64,000 bases of DNA from Aeromonas allosaccharophila. GTDB lineage: Bacteria; Pseudomonadota; Gammaproteobacteria; Enterobacterales; Aeromonadaceae. A model generated the notes under the pieces. It had not been told where the DNA came from. It was given only the letters and a program-made list of their open reading frames with translations, and made no database searches. Position numbers and translations under genes: made by a program. Where the stretch lies: contig NZ_CDBR01000097.1 in assembly GCF_000819685.1 (NCBI RefSeq), positions 50,542 to 114,541 on the forward strand, in the 5' to 3' direction. Numbering within the stretch: position 1 is the stretch's first letter; the number at the start of each line of letters is the position of its first letter. Below are positions 29,035 through 36,483 of this stretch, in pieces.

Positions 29035-29224
29035 GAAAAGTAGCATGCTAAGTCCATTGTTGCGGAGCTCGCAACCTTCACATGCTTGCCAAGTCTGACG
29101 AGCAAGGCAGAGGGGCCACACTCGTATAAATGCTTCAGCTTAATAGACTGCTTATAAATCAGAAGGTTCCACGGATCCAGCATAGATCCGGAAGATCATT
29201 GTTATTCAGAATACTCTGACTATG

Positions 29225-29253
29225 GGGGCCAAGCCAGAAACGGCCCCTTTTTT
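29225..29253 (+). terminator. Orphan plus-strand terminator
   Basis: GGGGCC / GGCCCC stem followed by six T on the plus strand; no plus-strand gene ends here. It may end a small RNA that starts between about 29130 and 29170. Confidence 0.6.
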
Positions 29254-29302
29254 ACTTGATCCACCTCGCAAAATCCAGCGATTTACCCTGATGATAAAGT
29301 AA

Positions 29303-30256
29303 TCAGGATGGTTCGATATCGCGAATGTGGCGATGCACCGAGAACCAGGAGGCGATCAGCCCCAGCAGGGCACCCAGCAAGATCAGATTGATCCCGTCTA
29401 CCGCCCCCATGCCGACCAGCCGGAAGTTACTGTTATACAAGCCCGCCAGCTCCTTCACCACCCCTTCGCTCCAGATCACCATCACTTCGGTCAGCCACCA
29501 GGCCAGCATGCCGCCGATCACCCCGAACCAGATGCCGGTATAGAGGAATGGACGATGAATAAAGGAGTCGGTCGCCCCCACCAGCTTGAGCACTTCGATC
29601 TCGGAACGCTGGTTGAGGATGTTCAGACGCAGGGTATTGCCGACGATCAGCAGCACGGCAGAGAGCAGCAACACCGCGATACCGGTGATGGTGTGGCGCA
29701 GCAGGTTCATGATCCCCTGCAATCGGGTCAGCCACTGCAGATCCAGCTTGCCCTGCTCGACCCCATCCTCGTTGTTGAGCTTGCCGAGCAGCTCGGCGGC
29801 CCCTTCCGGGTTCTGCCAGCGCGGATCCGGAATGACGCTCAACACCGGCGGCAGCGGGTTGCTGTCCAGATAATCGAGGGCATCGCCGAAGCCGGAGATC
29901 TCGCGAAACTCCCGCAGGGCATCGTCACGGCTCAGGTAGGTGACCGAATCCACCTCGGGATAGAGCAGGATCCGGTGCTGCAGATCGAGAATGCTCTGCT
30001 CCGGCAGATCCTTGCGCAGGTAAAGGGAGATCTGGGAGCTGGTCTGCCAGCTCCCCTCCACTACCTCGGCGTTTTTCAGCAGCACGTGGAAGCAGGAGGG
30101 CAGCGCCAGACTGACCCCGAGCACCGCCAGTGTCATCAGGGAGGCGAGCGGATTGCGCCACAGCTCCCCGAGACTGGCAAACGCCTGCCGCACATGGTCA
30201 ACCCCGTACATCATCAGACGGCGCAGCGGCGGCTGTTTATGACGAACGATAGCCAT
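29303..30256 (-). CDS. ftsX: Cell-division protein FtsX
   Basis: 317 residues, four membrane helices (LMTLAVLGVSLALPSCFHVLL; TITGIAVLLLSAVLLIVGNTLRL; GIWFGVIGGMLAWWL; GINLILLGALLGLIASWFSVH) with a large periplasmic loop after the first, as in FtsX. It forms a complex with FtsE and regulates septal peptidoglycan hydrolysis. The ATG overlaps the ftsE stop (TGATG). Confidence 0.95.
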   Translation of the reverse strand: MAIVRHKQPPLRRLMMYGVDHVRQAFASLGELWRNPLASLMTLAVLGVSLALPSCFHVLLKNAEVVEGSWQTSSQISLYLRKDLPEQSILDLQHRILLYPEVDSVTYLSRDDALREFREISGFGDALDYLDSNPLPPVLSVIPDPRWQNPEGAAELLGKLNNEDGVEQGKLDLQWLTRLQGIMNLLRHTITGIAVLLLSAVLLIVGNTLRLNILNQRSEIEVLKLVGATDSFIHRPFLYTGIWFGVIGGMLAWWLTEVMVIWSEGVVKELAGLYNSNFRLVGMGAVDGINLILLGALLGLIASWFSVHRHIRDIEPS

Positions 30257-30924
30257 CAGAGCTCCTCCCCGGCCGAGTACATGCGGCCCGCCTTGAGGGT
30301 CAGGGTGCGATAGCGCATGCGGGCGATCAGCCCCAGATCGTGAGTGGCAATCAACACCGAGACCCCAAAATTGTTGAACTCCTGAAATAGCCGCATGATG
30401 TCCATGGAGAGCTGGGGATCCAGGTTACCGGTCGGTTCATCCGCCAGCAGCAGCGGCGGCTTGTTGACGATGGCACGGGCGATGCCGACCCGCTGCTGCT
30501 CACCACCGGAGAGCTGGCGCGGCTGGTAACGCTCCTTGCCGAGCAACCCCACCTTGTCCAGCGCCGCCGCGACCCGCTTGTTGATATCGGCGTGGCTGTA
30601 GCCATCGATCACCAGCGGCAATGCCACGTTGTCGAACACGGTGCGGTCCATCAACAGCCGGTGATCCTGAAAGATCATCCCGATCTGGCGGCGGACATAG
30701 GGGATCTGGCTGCGCTGGATATGGCTGACATCGTCGCCATGAAAGAAGACGCGACCATCGGTCGGGCGCTCCATCACGCTGATCAGTTTGAGGAGGGTAC
30801 TCTTGCCCGCCCCCGAGTGCCCGGTCAGAAAGGCCATCTCCCCCTTGCGCAGGTGAAAGCTGACCTTTTGCAGCGCCTGATGGCCGCCGCTGTATACCTT
30901 GCTGACCTTGTCAAAACGAATCAT
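30256..30924 (-). CDS. ftsE: Cell-division ATP-binding protein FtsE
   Basis: 222 residues from ATG 30924 ([11 protein letters not shown]). ABC ATPase with Walker [13 protein letters not shown], signature LSGGEQQRV and Walker [13 protein letters not shown]. It partners FtsX at the division site. It lies 89 bp downstream of ftsY, with a GC-rich hairpin (30947-30966) in between. Confidence 0.96.
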   Translation of the reverse strand: MIRFDKVSKVYSGGHQALQKVSFHLRKGEMAFLTGHSGAGKSTLLKLISVMERPTDGRVFFHGDDVSHIQRSQIPYVRRQIGMIFQDHRLLMDRTVFDNVALPLVIDGYSHADINKRVAAALDKVGLLGKERYQPRQLSGGEQQRVGIARAIVNKPPLLLADEPTGNLDPQLSMDIMRLFQEFNNFGVSVLIATHDLGLIARMRYRTLTLKAGRMYSAGEEL

Positions 30925-30946
30925 AACGGTTCCCTGAAATTGACAA

Positions 30947-30966
30947 ACCCCGACCGGAGTCGGGGT
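30947..30966 (-). terminator. Hairpin between ftsY and ftsE
   Basis: ACCCCGAC / GTCGGGGT stem with a 4-base loop, followed on the minus strand by only TTTGTC. It is probably an attenuator or mRNA-processing element rather than a full terminator. Confidence 0.45.
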
Positions 30967-31013
30967 ATGGAACACTTACTCATCACGGCTGAGCTGACTC
31001 ATCGCGGCCGGAC

Positions 31014-32930
31014 TTATTCATCGCGGCTGAACAGCGCCTCGATGAAGTCGTTGGCAACGAAGGGACGTAGATCGTCGATCCCCTCGCCCACCCCGATGTA
31101 GCGGATCGGGATCTGGAACTTGTCGGCCACCGCGAAGATGACGCCGCCCTTGGCCGTGCCATCCAGCTTGGTCAGGGTGATACCGGTCAGGCCCACCGCC
31201 TCGCTGAACAGCTTGGCCTGGCTCAACGCATTTTGCCCAGTGCCAGCATCCAGGGTCAGCATGACCTCGTGAGGGGCCTCTTCGTCCAGCTTCTTCATCA
31301 CCCGCACCACTTTCTTGAGCTCTTCCATCAGGTTGCTCTTGTTCTGCAGGCGACCGGCGGTGTCGGCGATCAACACATCGGCACCGCGGGAGCGGGCAGC
31401 CTCGATGGCGTCATAAATCACGGAAGCGGAGTCGGCACCGGTATGCTGGGCGATCACCGGAATATTGTTGCGCTGACCCCAAACCTGCAACTGCTCGACC
31501 GCAGCGGCACGGAAGGTGTCACCCGCCGCCAGCATCACACTCTTGCCTTCGGCCTGGAACTGCTTGGCCATCTTGCCGATGGTGGTGGTCTTGCCGACGC
31601 CGTTCACGCCGACCATCAGGATCACGTAAGGCTTCTTGCTGGTGTCGATCACCAGCGGCTGTTCGACCTTGGCCAGCATCTCGCCCATGTCCTGTTTGAG
31701 CAGGCCATAGAGCGCCTCGGCATCCTTGAGTTGCTTGCGATCCGCATGCTGCACCAGGCCTTCGATGATGCGAGTGGTGGTATCCACGCCGAGATCGGCG
31801 GTCAGCAGCTGGGTCTCCAGCTCTTCGAACAGCTCATCGTCAATCTTCTTGCCACGGAACAGACCGAAGAAGCCGGAGCCAATATTCTCCTTGGTGCGCA
31901 CCAGACTGCGCTTGAGACGGGCAAAGAAGCCCTCCCGCTGCGGTTTGTCCTGGGTGTCATCGTCTACCTTGGCAGCCAATGGCAGGGCAGCCAACGCGGC
32001 GGCCTCAGCCTCCATCGCGGCGACCAGGCGCAGATCTTCCGCTCGCTGGGCCTCTTTGGCGATACGTGCCTCTTCAGCAGCTTGGGCTTCAGCGGCAATG
32101 CGAGCCTCTTGCGCAGCACGGGCTTCGGCAGCAATACGGGCCTCTTCCGCAGCACGAGCTTCGGCAGCGATACGCGCCTCTTCTGCGGCGCGGGCTTCGG
32201 CAGCAATGCGAGCCTCTTCCGCAGCGCGGGCTTCGGCAGCAATGCGAGCCTCTTCCGCAGCGCGGGCTTCGGCTGCAATACGGGCCTCTTCCGCGGCGCG
32301 GGCTTCGGCAGCAATACGGGCCTCTTCCACAACACGGGCTTCGGCAGCAATACGAGCCTCTTCTGCGACGCGAGCTTCGGCGGCAATACGAACCTCTTCC
32401 GCAGCCTGAGCTTCGGCGGCAATGCGGGCAACTTCGGCAGCTTGCGCTTCTGCTGCGATACGAGCAGCTTCGGCAGCTTGCGCTTCTGCGGCAATACGAG
32501 CAGCTTCGGCAGCTTGCGCTTCTGCCGCGATACGAGCAGCTTCGGCCGCTTGCGCTTCTGCTGCGATACGAGCCGCTTCGGCAGCGTGCGCCTCTGCGGC
32601 AGCACGCTCCTCTTCGGCGAGCAGCGCTTCGTTGACGATCACCGGCTCCAGATCGGAGGCGCACTCCTCCACCACCAGCGGACCGCGGTCGTCCAGCTCG
32701 GTCGGCAGGCAGCAATCATCTTGCAAAACGGTATTGTGTGCGCTGGCAGGCACTTCGGGGGCAACGGCCGGCGTACTATCGGAAACAGTTGTATCGGAAA
32801 CAGGAGCGGGGGTAGCAGTGACCTCGGGCTCAACGGTAACGGGGGTGGCTTGGGGTGTCTGTGGTTGGACAGCCTCAGCCTCTTCTTTCTTGCGGCCGAA
32901 ACCCAGCCAGGAAAACAAACCTTTTGCCAT
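31014..32930 (-). CDS. ftsY: Signal-recognition-particle receptor FtsY with expanded repeat domain
   Basis: 638 residues, longer than the roughly 500 of E. coli FtsY. MAKGLFSWLGFGRKK is the membrane-targeting N-terminus. Residues about 108-295 are 15 near-perfect 12-residue repeats of the form AAEEARIAAEAR, followed by the NG GTPase: GVNGVGKTTTIGKMAKQ (G1), DTAGRLQNKSN (G3), TKLDGTAKGG (G4). The NG domain receives SRP-ribosome complexes at the inner membrane. The repeats form a charged helix in the acidic A-domain position. It is divergent from rsmD, as in enterics. Confidence 0.96.
   Translation of the reverse strand: MAKGLFSWLGFGRKKEEAEAVQPQTPQATPVTVEPEVTATPAPVSDTTVSDSTPAVAPEVPASAHNTVLQDDCCLPTELDDRGPLVVEECASDLEPVIVNEALLAEEERAAAEAHAAEAARIAAEAQAAEAARIAAEAQAAEAARIAAEAQAAEAARIAAEAQAAEVARIAAEAQAAEEVRIAAEARVAEEARIAAEARVVEEARIAAEARAAEEARIAAEARAAEEARIAAEARAAEEARIAAEARAAEEARIAAEARAAEEARIAAEARAAQEARIAAEAQAAEEARIAKEAQRAEDLRLVAAMEAEAAALAALPLAAKVDDDTQDKPQREGFFARLKRSLVRTKENIGSGFFGLFRGKKIDDELFEELETQLLTADLGVDTTTRIIEGLVQHADRKQLKDAEALYGLLKQDMGEMLAKVEQPLVIDTSKKPYVILMVGVNGVGKTTTIGKMAKQFQAEGKSVMLAAGDTFRAAAVEQLQVWGQRNNIPVIAQHTGADSASVIYDAIEAARSRGADVLIADTAGRLQNKSNLMEELKKVVRVMKKLDEEAPHEVMLTLDAGTGQNALSQAKLFSEAVGLTGITLTKLDGTAKGGVIFAVADKFQIPIRYIGVGEGIDDLRPFVANDFIEALFSRDE
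32055..32600 (-). repeat. 36 bp tandem repeat inside ftsY
   Basis: About 15 copies of a 36 bp unit in frame, coding AAE(E/A)ARIAAEA(R/Q). Copies in the middle (AAEEARIAAEAR, five in a row) are most alike; those at the N-terminal side carry AAEAARIAAEAQ, which shows at least two rounds of expansion. Confidence 0.9.
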
Positions 32931-33040
32931 CTAAAAATACTCACATCAAAGGCTGACTGCTAAGATAGCCGTCCCTTGGCGGGTCGGCATAAAAATGAAC
33001 CGCCTTATACTACCACTTTATTTTCTGACGATGAAACGCG

Positions 33041-33670
33041 ATGCCCAGAGTGAAATCCAGCCGTAGCAACCCGAGCAAGAGTCCCGCCCCGCAAGGAAAA
33101 TCGGGCTTTGTAAGAATCATCAGCGGCCAGTGGCGAGGCCGCAAATTGCCGGTCAAGGATGTGGAAGGGCTCAGACCCACCACGGATCGCGTCAAGGAGA
33201 CCATCTTCAACTGGCTGGCACCCCACATCCGCGGCACCCGCTGCCTCGACCTGTTTGCCGGCAGCGGCGGCCTGGGACTGGAGGCGCTGTCGCGCTATGC
33301 CGAGCAGGTGACCCTGATCGAAATGGACAAGGGGGCCGCCGACCAGATCAAGAAGAACCTGGCCGCCCTCGGCAGCAGTCAGGGTCAGGTGATCCAGTCT
33401 GATGCGGTGAGCTGGCTGCAAGGCCCTGCAACCCCTTTCGATCTGGTGTTCCTCGATCCGCCGTTTCGCCGCGAGCTGCTGCCGCAAGTTTGCGAACTGC
33501 TGGAGCAGCGCGGCTGGCTGGCAGCGGATGCCCTGATCTATCTGGAGCGGGAAAAAGAGATGGCCGATCTGGCGCTGCCTGCCAGCTGGAAGTTGCTCAA
33601 GGACAAACAAGCAGGCCAGGTCTGCTACCAACTCTATCTAAGGGAGGTAAACAATGAAGCGAGTCTTTAA
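33041..33670 (+). CDS. rsmD: 16S rRNA (guanine966-N2)-methyltransferase RsmD
   Basis: 209 residues. RIISGQWRGRKLPV and RPTTDRVKETIFNWL are RsmD hallmarks; the SAM site is CLDLFAGSGGLGLEALSR and the catalytic motif is DLVFLDPPF (DPPF). It methylates G966 of 16S rRNA. It is divergent from ftsY and overlaps yhhL by 17 bp. Confidence 0.95.
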   Translation: MPRVKSSRSNPSKSPAPQGKSGFVRIISGQWRGRKLPVKDVEGLRPTTDRVKETIFNWLAPHIRGTRCLDLFAGSGGLGLEALSRYAEQVTLIEMDKGAADQIKKNLAALGSSQGQVIQSDAVSWLQGPATPFDLVFLDPPFRRELLPQVCELLEQRGWLAADALIYLEREKEMADLALPASWKLLKDKQAGQVCYQLYLREVNNEASL

Positions 33671-33965
33671 TCTGCTAGCGATGGGGCTGGTACTGTTCTT
33701 CTGGTTTGGCGTGCTGGTGAGCCTGATTGCCCCGCTGCCCGGCAAACTCAACGGCTTTCTGCCGGTCTGCGGCGTGATTGTCGCGCTGCTGCACTGGCTG
33801 CAGGCCAGCATGATCAAAGCGGCTTGCAAACGCTACTTCGCGGTCACCAAGACCGAGTTTGTCACTGTATTGATATTTGGCGTGTTTGGCATGGTCGACA
33901 TTCGCCAACGCCTGCAAGAGATCGTCAACGCCGCCCAGCGCGGCAATATCTCGGGCAAACCATAA
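33654..33965 (+). CDS. yhhL: DUF1145 membrane protein YhhL
   Basis: 103 residues with three likely membrane segments (LLAMGLVLFFWFGVLVSLIAPL; FLPVCGVIVALLHWLQ; FVTVLIFGVFGMV). DUF1145 proteins of unknown function follow rsmD in many enterics. A GGAGG sequence within rsmD precedes its ATG. Its stop touches the terminator of the opposite-strand CsrB-like RNA. Confidence 0.85.
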   Translation: MKRVFNLLAMGLVLFFWFGVLVSLIAPLPGKLNGFLPVCGVIVALLHWLQASMIKAACKRYFAVTKTEFVTVLIFGVFGMVDIRQRLQEIVNAAQRGNISGKP

Positions 33966-34465
33966 AAGAAAAGGGGACGGCGGTAGCCGTCCCCTAGAGT
34001 CGTGTCGTCCTGTCCGTAGAACTGCAATGCTCCCTGCAATCCCTGACGTTATCCTAATCCTTTGGAATATCCCCTTTCCAATCCGTTGGCGTGTCCTGCG
34101 GCGTTCCTGGCCTGGCAATTCATCCTGAACTGCTTCACTGTCTCCATCCTGGAGGTGTCCATTACCACGTCCTGTGGGGGTCCTTGCGTCTTCCTGACCG
34201 ATAACCATCCGGGTTATCTCACTTCATCCTGAAGTATTCCTCTCGCATCCGGCGAGGTCCTGTTCATCCTGAAGAACGAGGTTCCGTTCGTTCTGCTCTC
34301 ATCCCGAGAGTGTCCTGCCGCATCCTGCGGTGTTCCTTTATTCATCCGTGACGATAATCATCCTGATTATCGAGCTCATCCTGAGGTGTCCCTTGTCCAC
34401 ATCCTGCGGACTATTCCATCTTTATGCGCTGCCCTGCATCCTGCCGGACCAGCTCCGTCCTTGTG
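33964..34465 (-). ncRNA. csrB: CsrB/CsrC-family CsrA-sequestering small RNA
   Basis: On the minus strand about 500 nt carry roughly 39 GGA triplets (TCC on the plus strand), nine of them in the exact heptamer CAGGATG, many in the loops of short stems such as ATAATCAGGATGATTAT and CTTCAGGATGAAG. A GGGGACGGC / GCCGTCCCC terminator (33973-33994) with a T-rich tail ends it. A promoter at 34472-34499 (TTGTTC, 16 bp, TACTAT) predicts a start near 34465. This pattern defines CsrB/C/RsmY-type RNAs that bind many copies of CsrA. The open frames here are non-coding. The MshH/CsrD gene in this window may control its turnover. Confidence 0.93.
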
Positions 34466-34471
34466 AGACCC

Positions 34472-34499
34472 ATAGTAAGGAAATGCGCACCCCGAACAA
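34472..34499 (-). promoter_or_regulatory. csrB promoter
   Basis: Minus-strand -35 TTGTTC (34494-34499) and -10 TACTAT (34472-34477) with 16 bp between; the predicted start is about 34465, right where GGA-rich sequence begins. Confidence 0.7.
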
Positions 34500-34645
34500 G
34501 GGCCATCCGATGATAAAGATCTGATGTCGCTCCCATTTCAAAAAACAAACTTAAAAACTAACCCTTTAATATCAGCCAGTTAATTAGTTTCACAGGAAAG
34601 CTCGATCATTCTGGCATGGCTTCGCGTACGGTTCAAAGCGCCAGC

Positions 34646-34676
34646 CTCTTACAGTGGCTATGGCAGATCTCTTACA
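34646..34676 (-). promoter_or_regulatory. Candidate UvrY/GacA activator sites upstream of csrB
   Basis: Two direct TGTAAGAG motifs 23 bp apart on the minus strand, about 180-210 bp upstream of the predicted csrB start. GacA/UvrY activates csr RNAs through TGTAAG-N6-CTTACA boxes at about this distance; here only the TGTAAG halves are clear. Confidence 0.55.
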
Positions 34677-34770
34677 CGGGTTTCGCCCCCAAAAACGGGG
34701 CAGGAAAACGGTTCAATCCTGTCGTTAAGACTTAAAAATTAGTTGAATAAATATGCTTAAAAAAACAGCA

Positions 34771-34800
34771 AAAAAAAGAGCCGAGACCAGGCTCGACTCT
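34771..34800 (-). terminator. Terminator of the WYL regulator gene
   Basis: CTCGACTCT-type stem (one mismatch) pairing with AGAGCCGAG, followed on the minus strand by seven T, 20 bp past the stop codon. Confidence 0.75.
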
Positions 34801-34819
34801 TCAACATGCAATTTCTTAA

Positions 34820-35806
34820 TCAGCTCAAGCGGTTGGCCGGATTGAGATAGGCCTTGCGCAGCGATTCCGGTGCCAGCACCTCCAGTTCACCGCTGATGTT
34901 GTTCAACCAGCTGCGAAACTCCGGGGTGTCCTGTACTTCGGTCTCCACCACCACGCTGCGCTTGTCATAGCGGGTCATGCGCGGATTGTTGCCGGGGATC
35001 TGGTTATCCACCAGCGACTGGCTGTTGGCATCGATCCGGCCGACGAAGCGGATCGGGCCGCTCACATCCTGATAGCCCTGATCGCGGATCAGCTTCTGGA
35101 TATTGAAATCCTTCGGCTGGGTGGCGCTGAAGTTGGTCAGCTCCACGTTCTTGATATGGTCAAACGGGATGCCGTAGACCTTGGGATCCAGCTCGGACAG
35201 GGTGCAGAGCAGGATCGGACCGTCCGGCTGATTGAGAATGCCGAGCGGGTTGATACGGTCGTAGCAGAGCCACACGGTGCGCTCTTTGATCACGCGCTGG
35301 ATCTCGGCACTGAACTTGCGACCACGCCAGAGCGCATCGCGGATCAGGGTGCTGCGGCGGATCTCCGGATTGCCGGCAAACGGACGCGGCGACTGGTGGA
35401 CACTCTCCAGCCAGCGCTCGGCCAGTTCACTCTGGCTGTCGCGGATCACCTGGCTCGCCTTGTCGACCAGCGGGTTCAATTCGGTCAGTACACTCGCCGG
35501 CAACAGTTGGCTCGCCTGATCACTCCAGGTTTTCAGGGCCACCGCCAGCGAGAGCGGCATGATATTGGCAAAGTCGTTGAGGCCGTGGCGCTCGAAGCAC
35601 CAGCCATGGGGTTTGCTGCGCTCGTCCGAGGTGAGGTCGAACAGTCCCATGCCGGACATCTCCTCCAGGTCCCGTTGCACGGTACGCAGACTGACGTGGA
35701 TGCCTTCCTCTTCCAGTTTTACCTGGAGTTGGCTGGCGGTCAGCTTGTAAGGGCGGTGCGGGATGCAACGCGCCAAGGTCAGTTGTCGTAACAGCTTCTT
35801 GCTCAT
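34820..35806 (-). CDS. WYL-domain transcriptional regulator
   Basis: 328 residues from ATG 35806 (MSKKLLRQL; a Met five codons earlier is possible). N-terminal helix-turn-helix (LTASQLQVKLEEEGIHVSLRTVQRDLEEM) and a C-terminal WYL region (about residues 180-240; here VWLCYDRINPLGIL in place of the WYL core), then a WCX-like end. WYL proteins sense ligands or nucleic acid signals and regulate transcription, some of them phage-defence genes; no defence genes are adjacent here. Two GCGACA palindromes lie in its promoter, which suggests autoregulation. Confidence 0.85.
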   Translation of the reverse strand: MSKKLLRQLTLARCIPHRPYKLTASQLQVKLEEEGIHVSLRTVQRDLEEMSGMGLFDLTSDERSKPHGWCFERHGLNDFANIMPLSLAVALKTWSDQASQLLPASVLTELNPLVDKASQVIRDSQSELAERWLESVHQSPRPFAGNPEIRRSTLIRDALWRGRKFSAEIQRVIKERTVWLCYDRINPLGILNQPDGPILLCTLSELDPKVYGIPFDHIKNVELTNFSATQPKDFNIQKLIRDQGYQDVSGPIRFVGRIDANSQSLVDNQIPGNNPRMTRYDKRSVVVETEVQDTPEFRSWLNNISGELEVLAPESLRKAYLNPANRLS

Positions 35807-35852
35807 GGTGCTTGCCTTCACTGGTTTAGCGTTGACTGTATGCTAGTCGTGA

Positions 35853-35896
35853 CTTGCGACAGTCTATGTCGCAAGTTTTGCTGCGACAACTGTCGC
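35853..35896. promoter_or_regulatory. Two palindromic operators upstream of the WYL regulator gene
   Basis: CTTGCGACA-N5-TGTCGCAAG (35853-35875) is a perfect inverted repeat with 9 bp arms; GCGACA-N2-TGTCGC (35883-35896) repeats the same half-site with a shorter spacer. Both lie 47-90 bp upstream of the start codon. Confidence 0.7.
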
Positions 35897-36066
35897 CATT
35901 TTCATACAAACACAACCATGATGTTGATATACAAGAAAAAAGATGAAAAAAGCAGGGGTGAAGAGGGATAAAATCAGCAACAAAAGCATCAAATTAAAGT
36001 TCTAGGGGATGAACTTACGACAGGTAAACAATCCAAAATAAAATAATTAAACAGAATAATATCTCG

Positions 36067-36086
36067 ATAGGGGGAGGCGTACCTCC
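36067..36086 (-). terminator. Hairpin after sirB2
   Basis: GGGGGAGG-cgta-CCTCCCCC stem; the following minus-strand sequence has only scattered T, so termination may be partial. Confidence 0.45.
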
Positions 36087-36096
36087 CCCGACTCAT

Positions 36097-36483
36097 TTAC
36101 AGCAGCCACGACCAGGCTGACTTGGTGACGGCCGCACCGACCATGTATCCAAACACCGCCAGCGCCGCCACACCGGCCACCAGCTTCTGAGCGCGGGCCG
36201 GGCGCTTGAGCGCCATGACACCCAGACCGATATAGAGCACCAGTGCCATCAGCTTGGTCATCAGCCAGGGTTGTTGGCCGGGGCTCAGTTGCAAGGTCAC
36301 CGCCAGCAGCACGCCAAACAGCAGCAGGAAGGTGTCGTTGATATGGGGCAGGATCTTCAGCCACTTCTGCTGCAACCGATCGCTGCCGGCCAGCGCCAGA
36401 CCCCAGCGATAGATAAAGAGCAGCAGACTGACCAGCGCCAGCGTCATATGCAGGTGTTTGAACATGGGGTAATAGGCAATCAT
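36097..36483 (-). CDS. sirB2: SirB2-family membrane protein
   Basis: 128 residues with four membrane helices (MTLALVSLLLFIYRWGLAL; TFLLLFGVLLAVTLQL; LMALVLYIGLGVMAL; VAGVAALAVFGYMVGAAV). The start MIAYYPMFKHLHMTLA matches the SirB2 family of unknown function. Its ATG overlaps the kefB stop by 4 bp (ATGA), so it is part of the kef operon. A GGGGGAGG / CCTCCCCC hairpin follows at 36067-36086. Confidence 0.85.
   Translation of the reverse strand: MIAYYPMFKHLHMTLALVSLLLFIYRWGLALAGSDRLQQKWLKILPHINDTFLLLFGVLLAVTLQLSPGQQPWLMTKLMALVLYIGLGVMALKRPARAQKLVAGVAALAVFGYMVGAAVTKSAWSWLL

Larger units (their letters stand above)
28853..29302. other. 450 bp intergenic region with two opposed terminators
   Basis: Contains the rpoH promoter region, a minus-strand terminator at 29005-29034 and a plus-strand terminator at 29225-29253. 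No credible protein gene: the only open frame (29183 to 28989, 64 codons) lacks a ribosome-binding site and runs through the terminator. One small RNA per strand is plausible; two TATAAA hexamers (29125-29130, 29153-29158) could be -10 boxes on the plus strand. Confidence 0.45.
34466..34819. other. csrB upstream region and WYL-gene terminator (354 bp, no gene)
   Basis: Holds the csrB promoter, two TGTAAGAG motifs reading on the minus strand (34646-34653 and 34669-34676) and the terminator of the WYL gene (34771-34800). No coding sequence is supported. Confidence 0.75.

Noticed and set aside
28989..29183. 64-codon frame between rpoH and ftsX
   Set aside because: No ribosome-binding site and its end runs through an intrinsic terminator; more likely RNA than protein.
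32055..32600. CRISPR-like regular repeats
   Set aside because: The 36 bp periodicity is contiguous coding sequence without spacers.
31233..32963. 576-codon frame with Gly/Phe/Ser repeats antisense to ftsY
   Set aside because: The apparent repeat protein only mirrors the 36 bp repeats of ftsY.
33675..34208. 177-codon minus-strand frame
   Set aside because: It covers the CsrB-type RNA and the antisense of yhhL; GGA-rich RNA explains it better.
34000..34465. CRISPR or intergenic repeat array from recurring CATCCTG
   Set aside because: Repeats are short, unevenly spaced and lie in hairpin loops, as in CsrB RNAs.
34820..35896. Phage-defence island controlled by the WYL protein
   Set aside because: WYL regulators often sit in defence loci, but the neighbours here (csrB, sirB2, kefB) are core genes and no defence gene is seen.
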